Assembly: GCA_946406115.1 (NCBI GenBank)
Contig: OX291545.1
Location: forward strand, 29,321,153 to 29,385,152
Source of the DNA: Apoda limacodes
Taxonomy: Eukaryota; Arthropoda; Insecta; Lepidoptera; Limacodidae
DNA: 64,000 bases
Reading direction: 5' to 3'
In this document: in pieces, positions 32,738-44,255 of the stretch
How positions within the stretch are numbered: position 1 is the stretch's first letter
How the letters are laid out: each line of letters opens with the position of its first letter
Program-made: the position numbers and the translations under genes
The notes under the pieces: model-generated
Databases searched by the model: none
What the model saw: only the letters and a program-made list of their open reading frames with translations
What the model was told of the DNA's origin: nothing

Positions 32738-35700
32738 TTACACAAGCTGCACGCGTTCTCCAGCAGAAATTGTGGAAGCGACTACCAAGCCCCCATAGGG
32801 AAAGGCGTAGTCGAATTTGGTGTAAGTCTGATATACCATCACAAGCAATGCACAGTAAAGAACTGAAAAAAAAAAAGGTAACCAAAGTCAGTCACATCAA
32901 AACACTCTTTCTTGAAATCTTTGAAAAAAAGAAATGATACCTGTAGCTTCTTATAACGATCGTTAAAATTTTAAATATCAATGCGCTTGTTTTTATGGGA
33001 AAAGCTGGGCCGTAGCTAAGGGGAGGCATTGTGGGGCAATGCCCTACCTTGAACTACAAATGCCCTACCTTAAAAGTACCATAAACTAAGGTATAATATA
33101 TATAAATAGGTGTCCCGTACTATACATTAATACCATTTTGCTCTTGTTTTCCCGCGATCCCACCCAATTACCTTCTACTTTAATTACTCACGCTCACAAG
33201 CAAGTAAAATAATGAAAGTGAAAAATTACTTGCGCCGTACCCGTGCATGAAACCACCGCTGTCCTACCTTAGATTCAACTCTAGCTACAGCCCTGGGGAA
33301 AAGTACATATTATACAATAACATTTAGACACTTTCCTATCAAATAGTAAGGCAATATTTATAAAAAAACATTTTTTATTTTTATTTTGCTCATTACTGCG
33401 TAGTCAGCCTAATCACAAATCTAAACCATTTTTTGTATACCACTAAGATGGCAAACAAGCCTACGGTCCGCCTTATGGAAGCGGTCACCGTAGCCTATGT
33501 ACGCTTGCAACACCAAGGGCAACACTCGCGCGTTGCCGACCCTTCAGAAATCTAATAACTTCTTTTTTGAAGAACCCCATACTGTAGTCCTTTACAGTAG
33601 TTAGTTACTAGGAAGTTTCTCTGAAACCGCACTGTACGCGACCATTTCGGTTCTAAAGTGTGAGAATGAATTCCCTGCCGATGGCGAGCGGTGGGATGGT
33701 AGAAAGTAGCCGTGGGCATCATTTCGATCAATTCCTCAGAACACAACCCATTGTACAAGCGGTAGAACACACACAGGGAGGCAAAGTCTCTCCTCAGACT
33801 TAGGGGCTCGATACCGCAAGTGAGTTTGGGATCGTCGACAATTCTCACAGCCCGTCGTTGAACCGAGTCAAAAGGGCCAAGCTGGTATCCGGGTGCACCC
33901 GCCTAGAGATGGCAGCAGTACTCCATATGGGGCCGGACTTGCGACTTGTAAAGCAGCAATCTTTGCCCCGACGTGAAGTACTGCTTCGCTCTGTTGAGTA
34001 CACCAAGTTTTTTGGACGCCAGCTTTACCTTGTCTAGCAAGTGATCTCGGAACTGAACATCGCTGGAGATGTGAACACCAAGGATCCCAATATTCTTGGA
34101 GATGGAGAGGGGAGTGTTCTGGAATTGTGGGACTACAGTGAATGGGGTTTTCTTAGCGGTGAACGCGCAGACTTGTGTCTTTGAAGGGTTGAATCGGACC
34201 AAGTTTTCCCGTCCCCAGTCATAGACCTTGGACAGACCGATCTGGATTTGAGACACAAGTTCTTCACGTTTTTCCTCTACAACAGAACGAGGGATGCTTG
34301 CCCGGCCCGTGTAATAAGCGTCTCCAGTACTGTCATCTGCATAGCATGTATGTTGTTGATCTCCAACATATCATTGATGTGCAGTAGAACCAGCGTAGGA
34401 GACAGCACAGAGCCTTGCGGAACACCAACATTAATGTCCATGCTATCAAAGCAACTACCGTCAACTACGGCTCGTATGCGTCTGCCGGACAAAAAGCTAC
34501 CCACCCATTTGCACAAACCTTTGGGCACTCCGTAAGATGGCAACTTCGATAGAAGACCCCGGTGCCAGACCCGATTGAACGCCTTCGCTATGTCTAGGCT
34601 ACATGCCAATGCCTCCCCCTGACTCTCAATGGCTAGTGCCCATCGGTGTGTGAGATACACTAGGTCACCAGTGGAGCGACCGTGGCGAAAGCCATATTGA
34701 CGGTCGCTGATCAGGTCATGTTTTTCTAGGTATCTTAAATGCTGTGTGTTGATCACACGCTCCATCACCTTGGAGAGGAGAGAGGTAATAGCGATGGGCC
34801 TGTAATTCGATGGATCTGATCTATCGCCCTTTTTGAGCACCGGGTGTACATTCGCAGTCTTCCATGAAGACGGAAATTGCCTAGTATGGTAGGAAAGCGC
34901 GAAGAGACGCGTGAGTACAGGACATAACTCAGGAGCACACTGCTTAAGCACCACTGCTGGTATACCGTCTGGCCCACTCGACTTATGAACGTCTAGGGAA
35001 AACAACGCCCGCCGGACCTCTCGCTGTGTTACAGAGATTTCCGGCATGGTCTTTATTATGTAATTGACAGTTGCTACATTTCACCAATATTTATGATAAA
35101 CTAGCGGCCGCCCCGACTTTGTCCGGATTGAACTATAATTGACCCGGTGAACGTTAGAACGATTGGCGCACCACTTATTAGGGTTTTTACTTGTACTAAT
35201 TGAGAAACGGCGAAACACGGCGCGTGCACAACAACTAACCAAAAAAAACTTATAAGTGGTTTACCCTTATTGCACGAGTTCCACTAGCTGGTTTTTTTCT
35301 CACCAAACAATAAATCAGCCAAATTGACCGTTCTCAAGCGATTCTCAGTCATACCTACATGTGACCAAAGACATTAGAGTAGCATAGACAGCAAAAGTAG
35401 GCGAAAATGTATGAGCCCCCGCTCACCGTCTATCGGTGCCCTCGCCGAATGCCAGCCGAGACTATGATGCATTTCTCATTCTGCGTTCGACCAAGTTTTT
35501 AATAACTAAATCTCTACTATCGCGTTCGCGTCAAAGAAATAAATGTATGGAAATGTAGGAGCGCCTCTAGCGGACGTGTTTTCAGACTATTTTCTCTCAA
35601 AGGACTTTTAATGAATACGCGAACGCGATAGTAGTTACAAATACGCAAAAACTCACACTAAGCACACAGGTATTAAATATCACTGAAAGGTGTTTTTCCA

Positions 35701-38700
35701 CAGATAAAATGGTATTATTATATAGTTAAATTGTTATTTCGCACTTTCTTTTTACGTTGTTGTGTTATTCTATATTTACATTTTTTTATTTGATGTACTT
35801 TTTTCTTAGTGCAACGCTTCATTTGCTTTCTACTGCTATTCAAGTCAATAAAAGTCGCTGGAAGAAATCGCTTTTTTGCGATAAGGCCGCCTATTGTGCG
35901 CTTTTTATTTTAAACAATGTTTCTAATTTCTGTATTTTGTTAAATTATTGGTGTAAAATTTTACAATAAAGAATATTTAATTGATTGATTATTTTTATTA
36001 AGGTACAAAATTCATAGTGTTGTGTGGTCAGTAAACAAAACCGGCCAAGTGCGAAGTCTGGCTCGCGCACCGATAGTTCCGTGCAAACTTATTATTTGTT
36101 GTTGTTTATTATTAAAAATATTTTTATTATATGATGCATCTAAAAAGTTACGGTTTTCGCAATTTTTCCTTTATCTGTGCTATAAGACGTTCCTTCGTAC
36201 ACGGGAAGTTCCCTATAGGTTTTGATTCCCTTGCAAGTTTCGAAAATTTGTGGCATAAACGGCTATATCTTTTGATTGCGTTGACTTGGAAGTATTTTAA
36301 TATAAATTTATGCTTGGTATCTCCACACGTTCCTGAGAAAAAGGGTCTTGACAGACGGACGGAAATCAAAGTGGTCCTATAAGGGATCCATTTTTTCCTT
36401 TTGAAGTACGGAACCCTAAAAATCGATTAAACCATTTCCTATATTACTCTTATCGTTTAGTTTTTCACTAAATCATAAAATATTTTTAAGGATAAAAATT
36501 AGTGATTGATGGTATTATTATAATATCGGTATTCCGATAGGTAGGTATATTATGGTAAGAATTACCTCACAGACAACTTTTAACGTTTTCGTACCTAAAG
36601 AACGCGTCAAATACAACTTCTCGATGTTTGTTTTTTGTAAAATGTGTTATTTTTTATAATATTTGGCAACTAAACTACTCTGTTGAATGTTTTTTTCTGT
36701 CTACAGTGGTTGCATACAGTGTGAAAGCATCTACCGCTCAGACTGTCCGTAGAATGGCGACGATTATAGAGTTGATTTATATTCGATATGTCTTTTGTAA
36801 CTAAACTATGAACTAAGTAGTTTAGATACAAGAGATTGCCAGTTATTACCTATTTTTCTCTATTCTAAATTTGATTGTTGAAATGTATTAACGGTCAATT
36901 ACACAATAAATAGTTAAGATTTTACATTTTATTGACGCTGTAATAAGCAAAATATTTTAAAATTGATATTTTTTTTTTTACATATTACAAGCGATCGGCC
37001 CGGCTTCGCGGGGGTGTAATAGTGAATAGTGGCCCTAGGGAAAACCTAAACAGTAGCTCATTCATTCCGTTTGCAGTAGGAAATTCGTGTAAAACAGCAC
37101 TGTAAGTTTAGTATATAATGGACTTCTATAATGGGCCGTGTTCTGAGGAATTATTTAAAATGATGCCTATGGCTACTTTCTACCATATTGTACCGCTCGC
37201 GATCAGCAGCGAATTTATTCTCACACCTTAAAACCTAAATGGTCACGCATAGTGCGGTTTCAGAAGAACTTCTTATGCTGTCGAATCAGCTCTCTACGAA
37301 GGTTTTCTCTAGGGACTACATTATGGAGTTCTTCTACGGTGACCAATTAAAATTAAGCGGTCCGTCTGCTTCTTTGCGCTTCATTGCAAGGTGATATCGA
37401 GTAACATATACACAATATGTTTTGCGTTAGACTTGCGCCGTTAACCTAACAACGTGTTTTTCCAGGGGCATTACTAGCGCAATGGCACAACCTATTAAAA
37501 TTCTAAACGCTCCCTTCTTGAAGAGCCCCATACTTTTTAATTAAGTAATAAGAAGTAATAAGGGTGATCTTCTGACTGACTTAATATGCACATAAACATT
37601 AACATTTAAAAATAAAAGAAAATATTTATGTTTTTATAATAATAATATCGTCTCATGCTATTTTTGCATTAGACGTTAAGAAGAAGAAATCACTTAACTC
37701 AAATTACCTCACAAGCAACGTGCGTGCATTGAGACCATTGCAAAATGGTCTAAGACCATAGCTTTTAAAACAGAAACTATACTAAAAAACATCATCAAAG
37801 CACCCATTGCACGTCATAGAATCATTATTATTAAAAAAAACTTACCTAATGGAATGAGCATCAGAAACGCTGGAGTGCCGATAACGGCCACCACGATTAT
37901 ACTTATTATCAATGCCAGCACAGATTTCACCACTCCATAGACAAAATAAGATTTCACGTGACCAGATTTTTTCTGAAAAAATTGAAGATAAACAGAATTT
38001 TTAGGATTCCGTAGTCAACAAGAAAACGTTTTAGTTTCGCTATGTCCGTATCGGTCTGTCTGTCTGTCCGCGGCTTAGCTCAGGCTAGTAGTACTTGTAG
38101 GAACCTGTAATTTGGCATGGGCTTGAGTTTCCCTAATAATGACGCCGACAAAGTTGTAAAATAAAATCTTAAATTTTTTTTCTTCACTTAAAAACATTTT
38201 AGGCGTGTGAATTCCATTTTTCAAGTCAGGAATCCAGTGTATCGGTGTACAACTATGGAACTCTACACTGTGCGTTGTCCGACACTCACTTGACCGGTTA
38301 ACTTGAAAGCTTTGGTCTAATTGATTTTACGAAGCTAGACAGACGGACAGAGACGTTTTTTTTTATATTGCAATGTCACTTAACACAATCAGCATGCGAA
38401 CTGCAACACGAGCAGACAATGAGATTTGGCTAAATATGAACAGAAGACAATGTTGTTAAATTGCATTTCACGTAAACCCAAAGTGCTCGCAATATCGTAG
38501 CACGATCGGAAAACGAGAAATTTTAAAATTGACGCAGTCCCAGTTAGTTAGTGGGTATTATAATATCTGTGATGCCAGCAAACGACGTGGCAAACTATTA
38601 TATACAACGTATATTATTATAAACTTCTGTTTGCCTTGAGGTTAAAAATTAGAAAAGCAAACTGAATATTTAGAAACACTAAGTACCTTATCCTCCTTGA

Positions 38701-40142
38701 ACTAGAAAACAAAAAAAAAGGAAAAATAAAGAATTAAGTAAAGGAACGCGCGAAAAGGATATTAATACAAAAAATACCTTAGAAGCTCCATCGGCTAGAG
38801 CCACTGAAAACCCGAAATCTATGGTGAACAGCAGAAATCCAAACGCCAGGCCTACATTTGTTGCCACGGACACTGTTATCTGACTGATATTGACGTATAT
38901 CAGTCCCACAACGCATCCGAATATGCCGATAGCATTTAAGATCTGAAATTTAATAATATAAGTTTTTCTTAACAAGTAGAACTTTTAAAAATAAAACCAA
39001 GTCATATCAAGGGCGACACGATCTTTCTTTAAAATTTTTTTAAGAATTGTAAAATAAACAAAAAATATTTATATATTTGGAATGTACTCGTCAAGAGCTT
39101 TCATTTGATACCAAATAAAACATATTTGTGAATCATTTTTTTTGATTGTGCTGAGTATTATGCAATTTATATCCGCCATATTGGATTTAACATGCCTTCA
39201 CATAGCTTATGTCACCCGGACCACAATAATAAATTCATTGATATCAATACCTTATTCATCAAAATCGGCTCAGTGTTAAGGCGCTACAGTGGAACACACG
39301 TAAATACAAACATTAATTAACTGCTAAAATATTTTGCCGTAGTCAGGAAATAACTTTGAATGCTATCTGCTTTGTAACTTAACACAAATTATAGAAAAAT
39401 ATATGAATCACTCGCTACGCTCGGGATTTAAAGTTGAAACTTACACCAAATAAAAACTTCTTAACAAAAAAAACAACCGGCTTCAAAAAGATGCAAACTG
39501 TAATTGAGATCAGATTTTTGGAAATAAGTAATTAATTATTTTTACCTTTTTAGTGCATCTCTTTGAAGCCGGTTGTTTTTTTTGTTAAAAAGTTTTTATT
39601 TTTTACTTTTAAGTGACGAATTGCTTTTTTCGTACACTAAAAACATCCACACTAGTAACGAAATTTTATGCAATCATCAACATACGATTCACCAGAGTGT
39701 TAATTTAACACCATTATTTTTTTGACCAAATGTTTAAGTTTTAAATTCATTAATATGGGACCACTTTGGAAGTATACCTTTTAAATAAAAAAAAAGATGT
39801 TTGCAAATCCGTTTATATATGACGGAGTTATGTCCAAACGCACTTAAAAAAAAATATGTAACATCCGATTGAGACCCTCCTCCTTTTTTGAAGTCGGTTA
39901 AGAACAAAATTGCTCTCTTGAACTGAACTTGAATTGAAGAAATAACAGAACTATTGCCTTTATGGTCTGCATCAACTTAAATTTAAGTTCATGCACAATT
40001 ATTAAAATAATTAAATACCTACTTTAACTAAACGCCTTGCAATCCTACCAACCGCGGAAATACTCACCGAGGTAAATATTCCCAGAAGAAGGCTTCCAAT
40101 CTCCACAGGTATGCAAAATATACATTTATCGTTGAAGCACAT
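32738..40142 (-). CDS. Small four-pass membrane protein (gene B), paralogue of gene A
   Basis: Minus-strand exons are 40142-40068 (from ATG), 38942-38778, 37972-37846 and 32862-32738 (stop TAA at 32738-32740). All introns are GT-AG, with phases 0, 0 and 1, and the frame is 163 codons. The N-terminus is cysteine-rich (MCFNDKCIFCIP). Hydrophobic segments lie at about residues 13-41, 55-75, 90-113 and 115-133. The first loop is short and carries an NIS sequon (residue 43). Shared with gene A are DGASK at the end of exon 2, a KKS..V..YF.YGV.KS block at the start of exon 3, and MVYQTY early in exon 4. The acceptor at 40149 is in phase 2, as for exon 2 of gene A, so an upstream exon may exist and the start may be earlier. 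The 5-kb last intron is filled with repeats. Function unknown; it may belong to the same four-pass family as gene A. Confidence 0.85.
33380..35056 (-). mobile_element. LINE fragment, same family as the 15.9-19.3 kb element
   Basis: Lies on the minus strand in the last intron of gene B. Coding runs from about 35047 down to 33540. It has MPEISVTQREVRRALFSLD, KSSGPDGIPA, NYRPIAITSLL, QYGFRHGRST, CSLDIAKAFNRVWH, GVPQGSVLSP, then a shift near 34290 and KPSKTQ-like, VRPHMEYCC and RIVDDPKLTCG pieces. The shift falls at the position of the catalytic YADD, which is lost. It keeps arginine where the 18.2-kb copy has a stop. The 5' part, including the endonuclease, is absent; the 3' tail with GGCAACGCGCGAGTG is present, down to about 33440. 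Confidence 0.85.
35057..35511. other. Intron sequence without recognised feature
   Basis: Part of the last intron of gene B. No repeat or exon recognised. Confidence 0.4.
35512..35672. repeat. Inverted-repeat element (CTACTATCG family), copy 2
   Basis: Reads CTCTACTATCGCGTTCGCGT at the left and ACGCGAACGCGATAGTAG at the right, with GGAGCGCCTCTAGCGGACGT inside and AAAAACTCACACTA beyond the right arm. It shows the uninterrupted form of the element split by a LINE at 20.6-23.5 kb. Confidence 0.8.
36034..36422 (+). repeat. CCGGCC-type dispersed repeat, full-length copy
   Basis: The head is AAACCGGCCAAGTGCGAAGT then AGTTCCGTGC. The tail is GACAGACGGACGG, CCTATAAGGGATCC and GTACGGAACCCTAAAAA. It lies in the last intron of gene B. 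Confidence 0.8.
36423..37114. other. Intron sequence without recognised feature
   Basis: AT-rich last-intron sequence of gene B with no recognised repeat. Confidence 0.4.
37115..37340 (+). mobile_element. Worn LINE 3' coding fragment
   Basis: Matches the C-terminal region of the 16.4-kb LINE: CSEELFKMMPMATFYH then GFRRTSYA and a TACGAAGGTTTTCTCTAGGG block. It has stops and indels. A tiny opposite-strand piece of the same region lies near 37510-37535. Confidence 0.75.
37998..38360 (-). repeat. CCGGCC-type dispersed repeat relic, minus strand
   Basis: Starts TTTTTAGGATTCCGTAGTC and GGTCTGTCTGTCTGTCCG, the inverted form of the usual tail. The remainder to about 38360 is too worn to follow with confidence. 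It lies in intron 2 of gene B as numbered from the visible start exon. Confidence 0.45.
39010..39320. repeat. Probable dispersed repeat in the first visible intron of gene B
   Basis: The blocks GGGCGACACGATCTTTC, GAGCTTTCATTTGATACC, ATCCGCCATATTGG and AAAATCGGCTCAGTG look like a retroposon tail family of Lepidoptera. No second copy is present in the window to compare. Confidence 0.4.
39460..39905. repeat. CAACCGGCTTC inverted-repeat element
   Basis: Starts AAAACAACCGGCTTCAAA at 39470 and has an inverted copy (TTTGAAGCCGGTTGTTTT) at about 39570-39590. A weaker one, TTTTGAAGTCGGTTAAG, lies at 39887-39903. A half copy lies at 9284-9372. Confidence 0.6.
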
Positions 40143-40149
40143 CGTGAAC

Positions 40150-41417
40150 CTGTAAACCAACAACAGCGTGACGTTAAATAAAAACCTATTATATCATACG
40201 TCACATTTTTTTATCGTGAGAAAATTACGTCAGATTAAGTAACTTATTGAAAATATGGTTAATTACGAAATACTAACGGTAAAACGTGGATGTTGTGCAC
40301 ATTGTTAACTATTCGTTTATATAATATCTGTGATAACCCCTTCAGTCATAACTGTCGTCAAGATGTATTTTTATTATTGTCAAATGACCTACAATACTTT
40401 GTTAGTCTACTCGCAGTCCTAACGCAAGTTTTTTTTTTTTCTTGGACATTACACACAGCCTTTTTTATTTCTCATATTTGAAATTAAATCCTTAAAAACC
40501 TAAATAAAGGGATATAAAGTAAAATATATAACGGGATATACATAGATACATTGAGTATATAATATATTTATAAGTAACAATATATTTTGTTAAAATATGA
40601 AACAAACAATAAATGTTCCTGGTAAAACTGTGTCTCTGCTATCGTTCAAATTTTATATTGTAATCTGTACCCCCTGTATGTATTGGATTTTTATGTGTAT
40701 ATATTAAATATATGTGTTTGCTTTTATTTACTTTTGTCGTGTTGGAAATAAAAAGTATAAAACAATTATTAGGCCCTATCTCGACCATAATAATAATAAT
40801 TCAAAAAGCAAAGCAGTCATTTTAAGCACAGAATCATTCGCTTCTTGTTTTATCGGTTTTTGCCAAAAGCCCGGGAAATTATGTTATTCCGTCATAGTGT
40901 AGGAACATTTTATCTTTTTTCTATATAATAATAACATTTAACTCCAACCACGTTTCATCGATGGTATTGCGTCCCACTAACATGATATGGGAACAGTCTC
41001 GAGCTATTCGGACTTTGGAATTCGAGAGCAAATTGTATGCAGCTACATTCACGGCAGTTCACAAGTACATTTCGAGAGGTAAGTCAGACTTCTATACATT
41101 TTTGTCTCGAATTCCATTTGAAAATTTTCTACAGAAAAGTCATATTTAATTGAGCTTTAATATTTTAAAACGGTGTGAATCGTATTAATAAATTACCTAC
41201 CTATATTTGTGACTAAAAAAGGCAAAGAAAATAATTTTAATAGTTATTCAGAAACGGAACAGATGAAAAATCTGACAACGAAAACTTTGTGATAAATAAT
41301 AATAAACAATGATGACAACCGTATTAGGTATGTGATGCTGCTTATATGCTACCATTCCACATACATTCATAAGCATCCTACGTTCCACAGATGGTAAGTT
41401 TTTTTTTTACTAATTTT
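40150..41417. other. Upstream of gene B; no exon recognised
   Basis: AT-rich DNA. A phase-2 upstream exon of gene B could lie in this stretch or further right, but none is convincing by eye. Short frames at 40290, 40714 and 40961 have no family resemblance. Confidence 0.4.
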
Positions 41418-41777
41418 GAAGTGAAAACTTCTTTAGCGGCGCTGTGCACTTTTTTTTGTGATGGGTAAAAACTGTTAAACTCGCGTCAGGTCACGTGTCC
41501 TGATCGAAAATTCGTAAGATATCACTCGCGTTAGGACACGTGACCTTTATTTACATTAGGTTAGTTTTTATTTTTAGTATATGGCGATTATGAGTAGTAC
41601 AGGGAGGTTGGATATGAGATTTTAATTCTATGACAGATTGAGCTGTCAAATATACAACGTCAAAAAAGTAAATAAACAAAAGTTATTATTTTTAATAAAA
41701 AAATATGGATAAGAAGTGATGGGAAGTAAATAGCGAGTATGTTTTCACTTCTGCCGGCACTCCCGGAGTGCAACCCG
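41418..41777 (+). repeat. GAAGTGAAAAC inverted-repeat element, copy 1
   Basis: GAAGTGAAAAC at 41418-41428 faces its inverted copy at 41741-41751. The sequence also has TTCTTTAGCGGCGCTGTGCA on the left and GCCGGCACTCCCGGAGTGCA at the right. A longer inverted copy lies at 47570-48046. Confidence 0.75.
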
Positions 41778-42769
41778 TTTTTTTTTATTTCTATTTAGAT
41801 ATTCATAATCCGTAATCAATCCGATGCTAAGCCAGTTTCTAACATTGCTTCAAACATTTGTACACATTAATAATGACTGGGTAGGTATTTATAAACTCAA
41901 ATAAATAATTAATATTTAGTATTACACGTCAACATACAAGAATCTTATTTATATACATTTTTGTGCTTTTTATTTTTTGTTGTAGTATATAAATAAATAA
42001 AACTAAAATTAGGTAGATATTTCGACGTTTATTTTGAATTGTCATAAAGTAATCCAATTGAATTTACTTATATTATTACCTTTCAAATAAATATGCCAGT
42101 CATAAATATTTAACATAGATATTGAAAACTCATAGGAAAATAAATTGTTGAATACTTTCTTATATCTTGCACCAACAACACTTATCAGACATGAACAATC
42201 TTATTAATAAAATATGATATCATTCTCGAAAATTAAATCAATATTATAAACATTATGAATTTTTAGGAAAATGTCTTCATACTGGCATTACACCTCGAAC
42301 CTTAGTTGCAAAAATGCCGTTCTCTGCTATACCACCAAAAATCAGACATAACTTTTATACATTACAACTAACACATGCTTTACAAACCACATATATTCTT
42401 CTTAACAGTTATTACAATTTATGTATATTTAAAAAAAAATGCTTTTGTATATTTATATACATTGGTAGATAGATAAGTATTTACCTAAACAAGACTTCTC
42501 TAATCCGTTCGATTAATCTTTAAAAAATAAAATATTTTAGGAAATTAGGGTAAATTTTATCATTTCTGATACAAGATGTCGACAGTGTCTGTATTGCATT
42601 CATGGAAGCCCACTACGTGTATCCTAAAATCATCACTGTAGTATATTTTTTAAACCATTTTTCTTTGAAAAAGCTGTCTTTGCCAAATTTCATAGTTCTG
42701 CTACTTAGACTGCTTGTTAACTAATATAATATAATATAACATCAGATACAGAAAAGGCGGTCCTTAACA
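41778..42769. other. No recognised feature
   Basis: AT-rich DNA with no gene or repeat recognised. Confidence 0.4.
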
Positions 42770-43140
42770 AAGGCTTAAGCTTCTGTCCTACAACTCCTGT
42801 TAGTAAATTAAATATCCTTATTGATGCAATAAAATTTGGTAGGAAACTTAAATGGAAATTTCATTGGCAAAAACAATCAATCTCAAAATAATCAAGCAAA
42901 CTTACTTCCAGCACTCACCCAATTCAAATGTCTGATGAAAACTATCTGATGACTCATTCATTCAAAACCTAGAAGACAAAACTGAAAATCTAACCAGAGA
43001 GAAAGCCGTGCTTTAAATAACCTTAAACATAATGAAAATATAATTATTTTACCTGCTGATAAAGCTTCAACAATTAAAAAGAACTGATTACATTTCAGTA
43101 GGATGACGACACTTACAGAAAACTATATTATACGTATCAA
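42770..43140 (+). pseudogene. Penelope-like element reverse transcriptase fragment
   Basis: Broken frames give FCPTTPVSKLN near 42780, FGRKLKWKFHW near 42835 and, around 43010-43070, NNLKHNENIIILPADKAST. Penelope-like elements carry an NENIIILPADKG-type block just before the reverse transcriptase core, in this order after a KLN-type block. Frameshifts and stops are frequent. The fragment stops where the CCGGCC-type repeat begins at 43142; I could not follow it with confidence beyond 43602. Confidence 0.6.
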
Positions 43141-43141
43141 T

Positions 43142-43602
43142 ACACAAAAACCGGCCAAGTGCGATTCGGACTCGCGCTCGAAGGGTTTCGTACCATTCAT
43201 ACCATCATACATCTATAAAAACGGTAAAAAAATCACGTTTGTTGTATGGGAGCCCCCCTTAAATATTTGTTTTATTTTAATTTAACTATTTATATTTAAA
43301 GTGAATATATAACTTAATATTCTGGGAATATTTTAAGCGTCTATACCTGTTGCCGTTATCAATATCGAGCAAAAACGAGCTAAAAAATCATGTTTGTTGT
43401 ATTGGAGCCCCCTAAATATTTATTTTATTCTGTTTTTTTAGTTTTTGTTGTAATAGCGGCAACCGAAATACATCTACTGTGAAAATTTCAACTGTCTAAT
43501 TATCACGGTTCATGAGATACATCAGGTGACAGACAGACAGTAAGCGCAGTCTTAGTATTAGGGTCCCGTTTTTTACCCTTTGGGTACGGAACCCTAAAAA
43601 TA
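43142..43602 (+). repeat. CCGGCC-type dispersed repeat, intact reference copy
   Basis: The head is AAACCGGCCAAGTGCGATTC then GGGTTTCGTACC. The middle has GTTTGTTGTATGGGAGCC twice and AATAGCGGCAACCGAAATAC. The tail is ATTAGGGTCCCGTTTTTTAC and GGTACGGAACCCTAAAAA. It shows the uninterrupted form of the element at 775-2816. Confidence 0.85.
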
Positions 43603-44221
43603 ATTACTAACATTCTACCTATACTACAACAAAATGTCGAAACTTAAAATCTACTTCCTCATTCACCTTCAATAACATTCAGACAAAACTGTAACATCGA
43701 ACTTCATAAAAAGAAACATCACAAACCATTAATACTTAACTCCTCACACAGTACTGTTTCTTGTCGCCGACCACGGCCACGGCGTAAGACATGCCCGATT
43801 ATCAATCATTAGCACCCATCACTCCAATAACATATTCCATGCTGCTCCAAATACTAACTATAAAACTGCCTGCTGTGTTTACCTCAAATAATTTCGGTTT
43901 TGTTATACATTCTATGTAAGAGAAACCACTTCATATCCGGATCAATAATCAACGTCATACCACTGATATATGAACAAAAACACCTTACCAATACCGTCAT
44001 GACACTTAATTTAATGACTGTTTTACTGTAAGCATCATCAGAGCTTTCTCTCCTTCGTTACCAGAAATAGACCTAAAACATGGGAAATGTCATTATGCAT
44101 GGACGCTGGGTGCCTACTTTAGGGATGGCCATAAAAATGTCATTAAAGATTTTTTATTCATGTAGTTACATATTTACCAACCTTATTGTCCCAAACCCAA
44201 TTTAAATTTATGTGATGTGAT

Positions 44222-44255
<34 letters not shown>

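Noticed and set aside
38688..38975. 95-codon minus-strand frame as a stand-alone gene
   Set aside because: Only 38942-38778 is coding; both ends run into introns of gene B.
44223..44253. (AC)n tract as a regulatory element
   Set aside because: A plain dinucleotide microsatellite with no gene nearby.
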